The notes under the pieces: generated by a model
Database searches by the model: none
Told to the model about the DNA's origin: nothing
What the model saw: only the letters and a program-made list of their open reading frames with translations
Position numbers and translations under genes: made by a program
Virus record (IMG/VR): IMGVR_UViG_3300025591_000009
Span: 1-41,838 of that record
Strand: one strand, 5' to 3'
From: a virus
DNA length: 41,838 nt
Shown: in pieces, positions 4,946-14,271 of the stretch
Position numbering within the stretch: position 1 is the first letter of the stretch
How the letters are laid out: each line of letters opens with the position of its first letter

Positions 4946-6202
4946 TTAATTCCTTTCGTCGAATCGTAGATATTCAGATCGGAAGGAAAGTGGGATTCTA
5001 CCAGTAGAGGTGGCACGAGACAAGGCTATATTTAACCACCAATCGTTAGGGTTCTCCTCGTCTCTCTGGATCTTCAAAAACATATCGCAGTCATTCTCGA
5101 TTCCCCTTGACTCACGAGATGCCCCATCCGCATTAAGTTGTGTGAGAGCGATGATGGGAATACCAAGCTCCTTTGCTAAAATCTTGATCGTGCGTGAACT
5201 CTCAGCCACTTGTTGCTCCCGGCTCTCCTTGCGGTTCAGGGGTTCTATAAGTTGAATGTAGTCCACGACAAGCATCTTGATCTTATGCACAGCCGCCATG
5301 CGTCGAGCGGCGGCACGGAGTTGAAGAGGGTTGATGCTGGACTCGTCCCTCACATAGATGGGTAGCTTACTCACCTGACTAATGCCCCATCTGATTTTGT
5401 CCATGAGTGCTTTGTTCGGGTCTTTGGAAAGCTGACTGATGTCGGCTCCTGAGAATGAAGACACAAGGCGATCAAGCAACTCGCCGCTTCCCATCTCAAG
5501 GGAAATGATACCCACAGGGTTGCCAGCATTCGCTGTACGCATAGCCATGTTCAGGGCGAGGCTAGTCTTCCCTCCCTTGGTTGCGGCTCCGATCACAATC
5601 ACTTGCCCCCCACGAAATCCAGAGGTGATGTCATCGAGTGGTTTAAATCCAGTCGTGATTCCGATCAACTTGCCTCGGTTCTTAACCATCTCCTCGTAAG
5701 CGGACAAGCGGTTTAGTGCCACCTCACCAACGGACTCAATGCGTCCTTTGGACTCAGCATCAGCGGCAATTCCAATCAGCACCTTCTGCACGATTTCGGA
5801 TAGATCTCCTCCCCCTGCTGGATCGTCAGCGGCATGAATGATCTTCTCTGCTCCAGCCTTGGCTAATCGGGCAGTATGCTTCTTGCGTAGGATGTCAAGA
5901 TACTCACTCCAGTTTGAAGTCACGGCTGGCGAGATAAAACACTCCGTGATGAATGATGGGCCTCCCACATCATCCAATGTCCCACCAACGCTCATGTGGT
6001 CTGTGATAGTGACAAGATCGCACTCCTTGCCTTCAGTCCAAAGACTTAGAGCGGCCTCAAAGATCTTCCTGTGGCATGGGTGGTGAAACAGCTTTGGGCT
6101 GGCATAATCAGCGGCCTCGTTAAGGATAGCTGAGTTCTGGAGGACGCAGGAAAGGAATGCCTTCTCTGCTGGATCGGATTGTGGTGTTATTTGTTTTGTC
6201 AT
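4946..6202 (-). CDS. dnaB: DnaB-type replicative DNA helicase
   Basis: 418 aa, close to the usual length of DnaB-family helicases. The N-terminal helical domain (residues about 1-110) is followed by a RecA-like ATPase core: Walker A GAATKGGKTS (205-214), GIISLEMGSGELLDRL (231-246), and Walker B MLVVDYIQLIE (310-320). The Walker A is unusual in lacking the common GRPSMGKT form. It would unwind DNA at the phage fork. Upstream lie two PD-(D/E)XK proteins and downstream an SSB-like gene. No polymerase or primase was seen, so the phage probably borrows those from the host. Confidence 0.92.
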   Translation of the reverse strand: MTKQITPQSDPAEKAFLSCVLQNSAILNEAADYASPKLFHHPCHRKIFEAALSLWTEGKECDLVTITDHMSVGGTLDDVGGPSFITECFISPAVTSNWSEYLDILRKKHTARLAKAGAEKIIHAADDPAGGGDLSEIVQKVLIGIAADAESKGRIESVGEVALNRLSAYEEMVKNRGKLIGITTGFKPLDDITSGFRGGQVIVIGAATKGGKTSLALNMAMRTANAGNPVGIISLEMGSGELLDRLVSSFSGADISQLSKDPNKALMDKIRWGISQVSKLPIYVRDESSINPLQLRAAARRMAAVHKIKMLVVDYIQLIEPLNRKESREQQVAESSRTIKILAKELGIPIIALTQLNADGASRESRGIENDCDMFLKIQRDEENPNDWWLNIALSRATSTGRIPLSFRSEYLRFDERN

Positions 6203-6203
6203 G

Positions 6204-6686
6204 TTAAATTAAATATTGAATATCTGTGAGTTGGTTTTGCTCCATAATGTAAAGCTCTCCCCTGCCAAGGTCTTTAATATTTTCTTGTCTCTTGAGTTCT
6301 GCGGCATAAGCCCATCCAGCACAGCGAAGAGATGGTGATCCGTCTGCTATCATCAACACATACACATCAACCATATTGTTCTTCCACAATGCACATGGTA
6401 ACCTACCAGTCTTGTATCGTGTAGTCTTAACATCAATCGCAAGCCCCCTGTATTCACAATCGCCCCTATCTGTGGCTTGTCCTACTGGCTTGGCATCAAG
6501 GTCTGGATAAATGTTGAGGTGCTTGCATAGAGCGATCTCGCCCATGCATCCGTCAATGTCGATCTGGAATTTGTCCTGATCGCCGAATTGCCTGTCAACT
6601 ATTCCGTTGGCACGAGAGCAGAGATGACGCTTCTTTCCAACGAAAGCCGCAAGTCTGATTTCGGCTTCATTAAGCGTGATGATCAT
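6204..6686 (-). CDS. Putative PD-(D/E)XK endonuclease-like protein
   Basis: 160 aa. Features suggesting the restriction-endonuclease fold: GCMGEIALCKHL (acidic residue in the first helix), then YRGLAIDVKTTRY, a D-x-K pattern typical of the catalytic strand. Such phage proteins act as resolvases or structure-specific nucleases. It overlaps the RecB-like nuclease gene by ATGA and ends one base before the helicase start, so it belongs to the replication module. Weaker than the neighbouring nuclease; could also be a non-catalytic relative. Confidence 0.55.
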   Translation of the reverse strand: MIITLNEAEIRLAAFVGKKRHLCSRANGIVDRQFGDQDKFQIDIDGCMGEIALCKHLNIYPDLDAKPVGQATDRGDCEYRGLAIDVKTTRYKTGRLPCALWKNNMVDVYVLMIADGSPSLRCAGWAYAAELKRQENIKDLGRGELYIMEQNQLTDIQYLI

Positions 6687-7414
6687 TTCTTTTTCTTGCG
6701 TTTAGACTCTGGTTTTGCGGCCTTTATTGCCCAGTAAAGTTCAACTTGCTTTTGGAATACAAACCATTCTTTTGAAAGGTCTTCTTTCCAGACCACTTCA
6801 AAATCCCCCTCATCCTGCTTTCCAATGCGGACGATGGCATGAGACTTTATTTGATTTGTTTTGCATAAACATGATTCTCCCATAGCCTCATATTCTGCAA
6901 CTGGCTGATTCTCGTTCCACAACGCCGCATAACCAGCACATTGTCTCCAATAGCTTTCGCTGATCTTCTTTGATGTCTTGAAATCAATCAACACATGATG
7001 ACCATTTTCCCTGTGTGCAATAAGGTCAATCGTCCCTCCATAACGGACGGCGTTATGCACAAGCTGGATCTCCGTAGCGACTTTTTCAAGGTGCTGTTCG
7101 TCCCACCAATCGACAAACTTGTTGTAGCAACCCAACGCCTTGTCGATGTCATCCTGCGAGTAATCCTCAAGGTCAGCCACCTGACCATTGAGATAGCACT
7201 CAATCAAGAAGTGAGCGATGGTTCCAATGTCAGCGGCCTTGTCCCTTTCCTTTTTGTAGTCCTTGCCTTCCCTGCCAAGGTTCCATGCCCAATGGATTAG
7301 GGCGGAAGGATCGTCTCCGATCTTGCATATAGTTGACCCACCGGGAACTTCCGTTCCATCAGCTAGGATGTATTTCTGATGGGGGGCGTTGCGTACTAGT
7401 TTTACTTTTTCCAT
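6683..7414 (-). CDS. PD-(D/E)XK exonuclease (RecB/Cas4-like fold)
   Basis: 243 aa with the classical motifs: GTIAHFLIE (His68), GGTIDLIA (Asp130), VLIDFKTSKK (Asp144, Lys146), then YWRQCAGYAALW (the QxxxY-type helix). The family includes phage exonucleases that work with annealing proteins. An Erf annealing protein lies elsewhere in the genome, so this could be its partner (inference). The C-terminus is a Lys-rich tail (KRKKKK). It follows the large terminase gene by three bases. Confidence 0.82.
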   Translation of the reverse strand: MEKVKLVRNAPHQKYILADGTEVPGGSTICKIGDDPSALIHWAWNLGREGKDYKKERDKAADIGTIAHFLIECYLNGQVADLEDYSQDDIDKALGCYNKFVDWWDEQHLEKVATEIQLVHNAVRYGGTIDLIAHRENGHHVLIDFKTSKKISESYWRQCAGYAALWNENQPVAEYEAMGESCLCKTNQIKSHAIVRIGKQDEGDFEVVWKEDLSKEWFVFQKQVELYWAIKAAKPESKRKKKK

Positions 7415-7417
7415 GCC

Positions 7418-9106
7418 TCATTCATAGGAGGCTTCAATCTCATGGTCAAGAACAAATCTTTCCCAATCTTCATCAGTTGCTCCATCGGCTCCAGTAGCGT
7501 TTCCGAGGCCGTTTTGCGTCACAAAGATTTCACAAAGTAAGGCAAGTGCATCAGCCCTATCTGGTGAGTTACCCTTGGTTCGCTTCTTGAGATCCTTCTT
7601 CGACTCTAGCAAGGTTCTCTCGTTCTTGAGCGAATAGATCCTAGCACAAAGCTCCCTAGCAGTTTGGTCATCCAATCCACGGAGCCTTCCAGACATCACA
7701 ATCATCTTAATCTGACCCCATAGTTGCGTGACCCGGTTGGCATAGACTTGCTTTGCTGGTCGAGGATCTTCCGTGGAGATGGCATTGTCAGTAGCCGCAC
7801 CACCGAAGCTCACCCTGATGAACCCATTCTTCCATCGTTGCTGGATGATGTCGGCAATACCAGCACCACCACCAGTCGCATCTAGGGCGAAGTCTTCTGG
7901 TCTCACATTGTGTTTATTCAGAAGTTCAATGGTCTTATCAGCCACCTGATAGAACAATGGATAGTCTGGGCTTTCCTCCAAATGAATCCTCACAACATCG
8001 GTGAGGAGCATGGTGAGTTGACCATCCGTTGCCTTTCCCACTTTTGCAAATCGCAGAATACAATCATCTCCGTCCGTGGTGAACGCTGGATCAAGGGCGG
8101 CAATGGTCTTCACTCCTCCACCAGTCCAAAGGATTGTCTCACGAGCCTTGCCGTCCTGAATGGTTGCTGAATCAAGGATTGTGTTTCTTGCTCCGCTCTT
8201 GCTCCACATACCACGGCAATAGGAGTTCCATTCAAGGCTCCCCTCCCCGAAGTTCTTCTTGATCGTATCCACATTGTCCTGACCAAACAAATACGGATAG
8301 ATGGTTTTACCAGCTTTAATGTTGGGAGACTTGAGTCCGTCAAACCTCACGCAGATTCCGCTCTTGGTTTCCCAATGCTCGTCATCATCACCAATACTCC
8401 CCCACCCCATGCGAGGTTCACAAAACAATCCGTGCGGATCATACATGGAAGATGCGTTGGCAATGGCAATGAAATGATAGAAGTCCGTACCCACTTCCAA
8501 GTTTGCCCTAGCTGAATACACGGCTGGGTTGGTCTGGGCCGCTTCGTCAACCATGATCACCATGCGAGGCAAGTGAACGCCCTGTAGCTTTCCTACTGCC
8601 TGTTCTACAGCACCAGAATCCACGGCAAGGGCAATGATACTGCTCCTGTCATCTCCCCTCTGGAACTGGATCTTGGTCTGGGAGTCCACCACATTAAGTC
8701 CGAAGAGGGGAACGGCAGGACGAACGAACCGCATCATTTCAGACCAGATACGACCCCTGAGTGATGGAACAGTCGTACTTGTGAGTGCCACTCGTGTAGC
8801 CATAGGCTTTGCCAAATACTCCACCAGAGACAAGAGCGTGAATGTGAATGTCTTTCCAGCGGCGGCACATCCAGTCACTCCAATTTCATCGTAGCTAGTC
8901 CAAGCCCATAGAGCGAGTTCGTTCCAATCATTCCAAGACCTGATCACATCAGGCCACAGCATTGCAATACAATGCTTGATATGCTGGCCTCGTGAGAAAC
9001 CGCTATAGATAGACGGATCTTTACACGCCACCATCAGCAACTCTATCTCAAGTTGCGTGATGGACGGATACCCGCTTAGATCCAGCCCGTAGGTCTGGAG
9101 CTTCAA
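7418..9106 (-). CDS. terL: Terminase large subunit
   Basis: 562 aa. ATPase: Walker A GCAAAGKT (79-86) and Walker B MVIMVDEAA with the acidic pair at 187-188. Nuclease: LDPAF (Asp339), LDATGGGAG (Asp409), and PDRADAL (Asp516, Asp519), the three acidic positions of the RNase H-like fold. It is the motor that pumps DNA into the prohead and cuts it. It lies directly after the scaffold gene. The candidate small subunit is 7 kb away, an unusual separation. Confidence 0.95.
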   Translation of the reverse strand: MKLQTYGLDLSGYPSITQLEIELLMVACKDPSIYSGFSRGQHIKHCIAMLWPDVIRSWNDWNELALWAWTSYDEIGVTGCAAAGKTFTFTLLSLVEYLAKPMATRVALTSTTVPSLRGRIWSEMMRFVRPAVPLFGLNVVDSQTKIQFQRGDDRSSIIALAVDSGAVEQAVGKLQGVHLPRMVIMVDEAAQTNPAVYSARANLEVGTDFYHFIAIANASSMYDPHGLFCEPRMGWGSIGDDDEHWETKSGICVRFDGLKSPNIKAGKTIYPYLFGQDNVDTIKKNFGEGSLEWNSYCRGMWSKSGARNTILDSATIQDGKARETILWTGGGVKTIAALDPAFTTDGDDCILRFAKVGKATDGQLTMLLTDVVRIHLEESPDYPLFYQVADKTIELLNKHNVRPEDFALDATGGGAGIADIIQQRWKNGFIRVSFGGAATDNAISTEDPRPAKQVYANRVTQLWGQIKMIVMSGRLRGLDDQTARELCARIYSLKNERTLLESKKDLKKRTKGNSPDRADALALLCEIFVTQNGLGNATGADGATDEDWERFVLDHEIEASYE

Positions 9107-9109
9107 GGC

Positions 9110-10291
9110 TTAGAGTCCTCGTAGCTGGGAGCGAATGGAATCAAGCCCAGACTTTGGATTGCCCTTGCTCACGCTCTCCTCATCGGAGGATGATCGTGTA
9201 ATCCTAGCCTGAACGGAAGCGTCTTCCTTGGCTCGGTTCTTATACTTAGCCAACTCTGCCTCCACCTTCGCCAGCTTCTCAATAGCATCCTTAGCGGCAA
9301 CGGCAAGGAAAGGAGTAAGTGCCATATCGTTTGAGCTTGCAGTACCCATCATGATGGCTTCTGCGGCTTCACGCCTAGCTCTAACAGCCTTGTCGTGATC
9401 CTCGTCACCGATCTCCCTGAACAATTCATTCTTGTTAGCGAGATGTGCCGCAACACGATCAAAGTTCTTCTTGGCACTTTCCATGAACTGCTGGTGGTTC
9501 TTCTCCTGCTCTACTTGAAGATCCTGATTAGTCTGACGATAGTTCTCCAAAGCACCTTCCAGATTACCACGCTTGCTGTCAGCATCATTGATAAGATTAA
9601 GGAACTGAGCGGCGGCGGCTCCACCACCGAACGATTCGTCAATAAACTCGATACGCTCCTTGCCCTTTATGGCGAGTGCCTTCTCCGCAATAGATTGATC
9701 ATCACCAATCTCCTTTGCGAATGTGGAAGCCTTGTCTATCGCTTCACTATATGGTTGCTCATATTTCTCCTTGAATTTTGGGGAACGCTCAAAAGCTGTA
9801 CGCTCAAGCTCTGCCTCCAGCTTCTCCAACTTATCACGATAAGATGTTACTTCCGTGTCCTTCTCCTTGAGGGAAGCCTCATAAGCCTCAGCCTTCTTGC
9901 GAAGTTCGGCAATATTGTCCTCCTTGGATTTCTTCTTGGGAGCCTCTACAGGCTCAGGGTCTTTTGTAAGATCAAGATCCGAAAGATCAAAGCTATCGCT
10001 TGATGCGGTTTTCTCAGTAGCCCTTTCCTTGGTCTTCTTTTCCTTCTTAGGCTCCTCTGGCGTGGACTCCACTCCGTCAAGATGCTTCAGGAACTCGTCT
10101 GATTCCATGCTGGTGATCTCCTCAATGCTCTGAGGGACTTGCTCACCGCTCTCCACCTTGGAATAATCTACACGCTCGATCTTAGGCTTCTGGTTGATCT
10201 GGCGGTTCAATACTTGCTCAAACGACTCAGAAGCGGGTTCTGGCGTGGAAGCAATGATGGGGTCTGCTGGCTGTGTTGTTGGTTCGCTCAT
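9110..10291 (-). CDS. Scaffold protein
   Basis: 393 aa, highly charged and helical. The N-terminus is Pro/Glu-rich (STPEEPKKEKKTKERATEK); the middle is coiled-coil (KKKSKEDNIAELRKKAEAYE and following). The C-terminus is basic and Ser-rich, as in scaffolds that contact the capsid. Length and composition are typical. It lies between the portal/ATP-grasp genes and the large terminase. The capsid protein itself is 14 kb away, which is unusual. Assignment rests on composition and position, not on a signature motif. Confidence 0.75.
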   Translation of the reverse strand: MSEPTTQPADPIIASTPEPASESFEQVLNRQINQKPKIERVDYSKVESGEQVPQSIEEITSMESDEFLKHLDGVESTPEEPKKEKKTKERATEKTASSDSFDLSDLDLTKDPEPVEAPKKKSKEDNIAELRKKAEAYEASLKEKDTEVTSYRDKLEKLEAELERTAFERSPKFKEKYEQPYSEAIDKASTFAKEIGDDQSIAEKALAIKGKERIEFIDESFGGGAAAAQFLNLINDADSKRGNLEGALENYRQTNQDLQVEQEKNHQQFMESAKKNFDRVAAHLANKNELFREIGDEDHDKAVRARREAAEAIMMGTASSNDMALTPFLAVAAKDAIEKLAKVEAELAKYKNRAKEDASVQARITRSSSDEESVSKGNPKSGLDSIRSQLRGL

Positions 10292-10294
10292 AAA

Positions 10295-10573
10295 TTAAAA
10301 TTCTCCTTGATAGGACGGGTTGATCTCTTCGATTTCTTCAGGCACAACTGCGAGTCCATGAAGATCATTAATTATAGATGCCCTGCCAGCATCGAACCCG
10401 AATAGAACATGGGCATTATTTGCACTAGCTACTAGGGCATTGGTGCTTCCCAATACTTTTGCGGCGGTGAGTCCATCCACAACGGATAGAGCTTGTTTCA
10501 TGATAGGAAGATCAAGGATCTTCTTTAGTTCTGCGGCAAGGGCTGTGTCAGCCCTCCAGTCTGTATATGTCAT
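10295..10573 (-). CDS. Small protein between ATP-grasp and scaffold
   Basis: 92 aa, MTYTDWRADTALAAELKKIL then PIMKQALSVVDGLTAAKVLG. Its start overlaps the ATP-grasp stop by ATGA and its stop lies three bases before the scaffold start. The product is mainly helical. A small protein in this position of a podovirus head module could be an accessory head protein. No family recognised. Confidence 0.6.
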   Translation of the reverse strand: MTYTDWRADTALAAELKKILDLPIMKQALSVVDGLTAAKVLGSTNALVASANNAHVLFGFDAGRASIINDLHGLAVVPEEIEEINPSYQGEF

Positions 10574-11850
10574 AGTAGATCTTTTTCAGTCGGCATTTCA
10601 TCATCAGAGAATAGAATTCCTTCTTCCTCCGCTGTTTCAATTTCATTAAGTGCTTTGATAATGGAGTCGCTATTAACAACTACATTGAATCCACTTACAG
10701 CTTCAGCGTGTTCTTGGCAAGCCTTAATTGCCTCTTCTGGCGTATCCCCAATCCCGATACAATCACCGATCTCTGGCATCTTAACGCCATCCGTAGGGAC
10801 GATATAGCCTTGCCCCTCGATCTCGGCATAGTTACGCCACTTAATCCATTGCCTAGCCTCTGGCTTGACGCTTACTGGACACCAGCGTTCATTGGCAAAG
10901 TCGGAAGTGATAATCGCCAAGGCTCCGTATTTAGCCCTCCATACAGGCTCCACAAGCTCTCCGTTGGCACCAAGCTCCACAATCTCCCCCACATTCTCAA
11001 TCATCTCCCAATACAGGGCAGATGGAGGTGCAGGGCAACGAGTCGTAAGGTCTATAAGATAGGGAGTTCCATCATCCGTCACCCGCACTTCCGTGGAGAA
11101 GAACTGGGCATACCCGGACTCCTCAAGGAATGGCGTAAGGCAGTCGTTAACATACTTTACTGGCTCCGCAACTTTGTCATAGTCCCTCACGCATCCCAAA
11201 TAGCCTTTGTCCTTCACCTCCACACCGACGAGGCAAGTGGATGGGAATTTCCCACCAACGGAGTAGCCGTCATATCCAGCTTCCACAACTGAATCAATCT
11301 TATGCTCCACGATAAATGGGAACACCTCACAGGCTCCACCAAGTGCATCCCAAAGCTCGTTCATGCGAGGCTCAACTTCCTTCCAGCTTGCGGAATGGAA
11401 GGTTTCTGCAAGCCCTCGGAATCCGCTAATCTTCACATACACATCGTCATTCTCCTCAAGATACTTGCGGAGATTGCTCATTCCAGTTACAAGCTCGCAC
11501 TTGCCCACAGGAAGCCCAAGGGCTTTCATCGTCTCTTTAGCCCTCCAACGCTGGACTTCCATCTTCTCGCCTAGCCCTGCCCCCCAGACTTTATAACCTC
11601 TGGAACGAAGCCACTCTTGAAGCTGGTAGAAGCCCACATCGGGGAAGACGATGAAGTCCACCTCGTCGATAAGCCTCCACATATCCTCGACACGCTCCAC
11701 TCCTTTGAGTCCAGTCCCAACCATAGCAGGGCCATGTTTGGGGAACGAGCGATCAGCATAGGGAACGAAGTAACTCACTTCATGATCTTCTGCCAGACGC
11801 TCGGCAAATGCCGTGAAGATTCCGTGGTCAATTACAAGGCACTTACTCAT
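10570..11850 (-). CDS. ATP-grasp enzyme, PurD-like
   Basis: 426 aa from ATG 11850 (MSKCLVIDHGIFTAFAERLA); a TTG at 11859 would add three residues. The fold reads as PurD/ATP-grasp: an N-terminal Rossmann-like domain ending in FPDVGFYQLQEWL, the lid VYVKISGFRG, the metal-binding strand TPYLIDLTTRCPAPPSAL, and a C-terminal RWCPVSV region. PurD ligates phosphoribosylamine to glycine in purine synthesis; similar genes are often annotated in environmental phages. The substrate here is unknown. It sits between portal and scaffold, where metabolic genes are rare. Its acidic C-terminal tail (EEEGILFSDDE) is not typical of PurD. Confidence 0.72.
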   Translation of the reverse strand: MSKCLVIDHGIFTAFAERLAEDHEVSYFVPYADRSFPKHGPAMVGTGLKGVERVEDMWRLIDEVDFIVFPDVGFYQLQEWLRSRGYKVWGAGLGEKMEVQRWRAKETMKALGLPVGKCELVTGMSNLRKYLEENDDVYVKISGFRGLAETFHSASWKEVEPRMNELWDALGGACEVFPFIVEHKIDSVVEAGYDGYSVGGKFPSTCLVGVEVKDKGYLGCVRDYDKVAEPVKYVNDCLTPFLEESGYAQFFSTEVRVTDDGTPYLIDLTTRCPAPPSALYWEMIENVGEIVELGANGELVEPVWRAKYGALAIITSDFANERWCPVSVKPEARQWIKWRNYAEIEGQGYIVPTDGVKMPEIGDCIGIGDTPEEAIKACQEHAEAVSGFNVVVNSDSIIKALNEIETAEEEGILFSDDEMPTEKDLL

Positions 11851-12034
11851 TTTCTTCAATCCCCATTTCCTTTGCTTGGTTGTCTCTAATTGTTTGTATC
11901 AGTAGCTTGTGAGCTAGTGCCAGTTCAGAATCACTTCCGTGAAAGGTGCGATGGTACAAGTACCTATCGTAGATCAATGCTACGATCAATTCCGTTGCTT
12001 CTGCTTTCCCCGCATCGAAGGGGTTCGTTTCCAT
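11843..12034 (-). CDS. Small protein between portal and ATP-grasp genes
   Basis: 63 aa, METNPFDAGKAEATELIVAL then IYDRYLYHRTFHGSDSELAL. Helical, acidic at the end (GIEENE). Overlaps the ATP-grasp start by eight bases. Its leader is of the CAACCC/ACAAACCAA type shared with other genes. No family recognised; the conserved gene order suggests a head-related or regulatory role. Confidence 0.55.
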   Translation of the reverse strand: METNPFDAGKAEATELIVALIYDRYLYHRTFHGSDSELALAHKLLIQTIRDNQAKEMGIEENE

Positions 12035-12045
12035 TTGGTTTGTTT

Positions 12046-14271
12046 TTAGGGTTGGATTTGTCCGTATTTCTGAGCCACCTTGAGGCGGTCAACCATCAGA
12101 CGCTGTGCGGTCTTGCGATCCTGCAACTGCATCTGGTGTTGAGCCTTGGCTTGCTTGATCTGAATATCGTTCTGGAGCTTCATCCGATCCAACTGGATTT
12201 TGTTCATGGCAACCATAGCCTTGGGGTCTTGCTGTTGCTGTCCCTGTTGCTGTTGAGCCATTTCCTGCTCCTGCATTTGCTTCGCCATACTATTGATCTG
12301 ATCAGCAACCTTCATAAGTTCGCTGGTCTGCTCATTGAGATTGTTGAACTGCTCATCACGAGTCGGGTCTTCCTCAAGATATTTCAGGTGAGTGAGAATA
12401 TGAGGAATAGCGGATTGCAAGACAATAGAAACCTGACGAGGATCTGCCTTCTGATCCTGAATACCCTGAACCATGCTTTCGCAGAATCGAAGATGGACTG
12501 TGAGATGGACGAAGTGATTTTGGTCTGGGTCAATAATAACCTGACCACCGCTCTGGAACGCATTGTTCTCAAGTGATGAGATGGAAAGCTCGTTGCCATC
12601 TGGCTTTGTTTCCTGCGGGATGCCGAATGCATCAATAGCAATCTGACCGCCACCAATAGCGGCAACCGTGGCATTAATAACATTCTTACGGCTGGACTCA
12701 GGAAGCTGTGGCAGATATTGAGAAATCTGGGACATAGCCGCAAGTCTAGCGGCGGCACTTCCCTGACCGATAGAGCGAGTGGCCTTGACTGACTCAATGT
12801 CAAGCAAAGCTCCAGCGGGAACTCCACGATTCATGCAAGCCTCTTGGAAGGAAATAGCCTCATTTCCACCCTGATCCTCTGGCAGGATGTTGGGATTAGC
12901 GGCACGGCGATAGACTTCCTTATAGTGAAGATCAAGAGCCTGAAGGTAGATTTCTGCCTTAACATTGGTGAGACGGCTCTTCTCGCCCATCTCAGCTTCA
13001 ATTTCCTTATTGCCCTTCTTGCGACCGCCACCCCCACCAACCATTGGGATGAATGTGCTGATCTCATCAGCTTCCTGACCTTGGAACATAGCCGCTACTT
13101 GCATAGCGGATGATAGATTTGAACCAACGCTAACCTGAGTTAGGTTCATCCCCGGAGGAAGAATCTTATAAGGGCCAACTTGGATCGTCTTAATCTTCTC
13201 TGCATCAGCCGCCGAGTTGGGCTGGAACATAACAGCAGATCCTACAATAACCCCCTCAAGTAAGGCATTGTTGACACGATTAATGGCCTCTGCCCACTTA
13301 TAAACTTTTTGTCCTAGTCCCCTAACTCCATGATAATATCCATTTCCAACGCCATTGAGGAAAACCGTGAACGCATTGGAGAACTTGGAATAACGGCTAG
13401 GCATCTCGCACAGGAACTCCGTGGAGTTGAGGCGATCAAAAATATAGTGGGAAATACGACCATCGTACTCCTTAACAAACATATGAGCCACCTTTATAAT
13501 CTTGCTCTTGGCGTAGGAGTAGTAGAGAGCGTTGTTTTTAAGCTCCTTCTGATACCACTCCCAAGGTCTGCGTTGATCCTGCTCGTCAACACGGGCATCC
13601 ATAATGGCTTGCTGGCACTCCTCGACATTCCAGCCACCACGCTTGGCGGCTTCGGGATTCTCAATATAGCGATATAGTTCCTCGCAATACATCTCATCCA
13701 AAACATAGCAAAACTCCCAATCATCTTGATTGACACTTGCTCCCTTGGGAACAACTAGGCTCCAAGGATCAATGGCTTTAGCCTTGAAATCAGTACCATC
13801 AGGCCAATACAAGCAAGCCTGACCATGAATGACAAGTTGCTTGTGGGCGATTTGATGCTGTGCTAGGAAACCGGGGTTTGTCTTGGCGAGTAGCTTGTGA
13901 AACTCCTCAGAGATGGTTCGGCTCCATTCCTCCCTCTTGCTCATGTCTTTTCCATACTGAGTACGGACGGTGGCATAATTGGGAACGGAGGTGAGAAGGT
14001 CGAAGTATGGAATAACAGCCGCCTCCACCTTGGACTCTGCGTGTCCCCAATTCACATTAACACGATCAGCCTGACCAAGTTCACGAAGCTGTTGGTCATT
14101 GTACGGAGCATTACCATCAATGATACCCTGAATCTGAGAACGACGATAAGAAGCAATCTGATCATCGTCGATAAGGGTGTAGAGCATACTACGGACTGAC
14201 CCTGCATCTTCCACCCTGCTCTTGGGAGGCTTTTCTCCAACATTGGGGTCAATTAGTCCGTAAGTAATCAT
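12046..14271 (-). CDS. Portal protein (podovirus type)
   Basis: 741 aa, the size and plan of podovirus portals. The N-terminus reads DDQIASYRRSQIQGIIDGNA PYNDQQL; the crown-to-stem region contains IHGQACLYWPDG and IDPWSLVVPKGA. The C-terminus is a long Gln-rich helix (MAQQQQGQQQQDPKAM, then a Lys/Gln-rich helix), like the barrel of P22-type portals. The dodecameric portal forms the DNA channel at the head vertex. It overlaps the upstream Cys-rich gene by ATGA. Twelve kilobases from the capsid protein. Confidence 0.88.
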   Translation of the reverse strand: MITYGLIDPNVGEKPPKSRVEDAGSVRSMLYTLIDDDQIASYRRSQIQGIIDGNAPYNDQQLRELGQADRVNVNWGHAESKVEAAVIPYFDLLTSVPNYATVRTQYGKDMSKREEWSRTISEEFHKLLAKTNPGFLAQHQIAHKQLVIHGQACLYWPDGTDFKAKAIDPWSLVVPKGASVNQDDWEFCYVLDEMYCEELYRYIENPEAAKRGGWNVEECQQAIMDARVDEQDQRRPWEWYQKELKNNALYYSYAKSKIIKVAHMFVKEYDGRISHYIFDRLNSTEFLCEMPSRYSKFSNAFTVFLNGVGNGYYHGVRGLGQKVYKWAEAINRVNNALLEGVIVGSAVMFQPNSAADAEKIKTIQVGPYKILPPGMNLTQVSVGSNLSSAMQVAAMFQGQEADEISTFIPMVGGGGGRKKGNKEIEAEMGEKSRLTNVKAEIYLQALDLHYKEVYRRAANPNILPEDQGGNEAISFQEACMNRGVPAGALLDIESVKATRSIGQGSAAARLAAMSQISQYLPQLPESSRKNVINATVAAIGGGQIAIDAFGIPQETKPDGNELSISSLENNAFQSGGQVIIDPDQNHFVHLTVHLRFCESMVQGIQDQKADPRQVSIVLQSAIPHILTHLKYLEEDPTRDEQFNNLNEQTSELMKVADQINSMAKQMQEQEMAQQQQGQQQQDPKAMVAMNKIQLDRMKLQNDIQIKQAKAQHQMQLQDRKTAQRLMVDRLKVAQKYGQIQP

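Noticed and set aside
7441-7462. Sequence similar to the repeated promoter-like motif (CATGGTCAAGAACAAATCTT).
   Set aside because: It lies in the coding end of the large terminase and matches less well; could be chance.
9395-10003. Plus-strand frame of about 200 aa rich in Leu and Ile.
   Set aside because: It lies opposite the scaffold gene; low-complexity hydrophobic content comes from antisense of charged codons.
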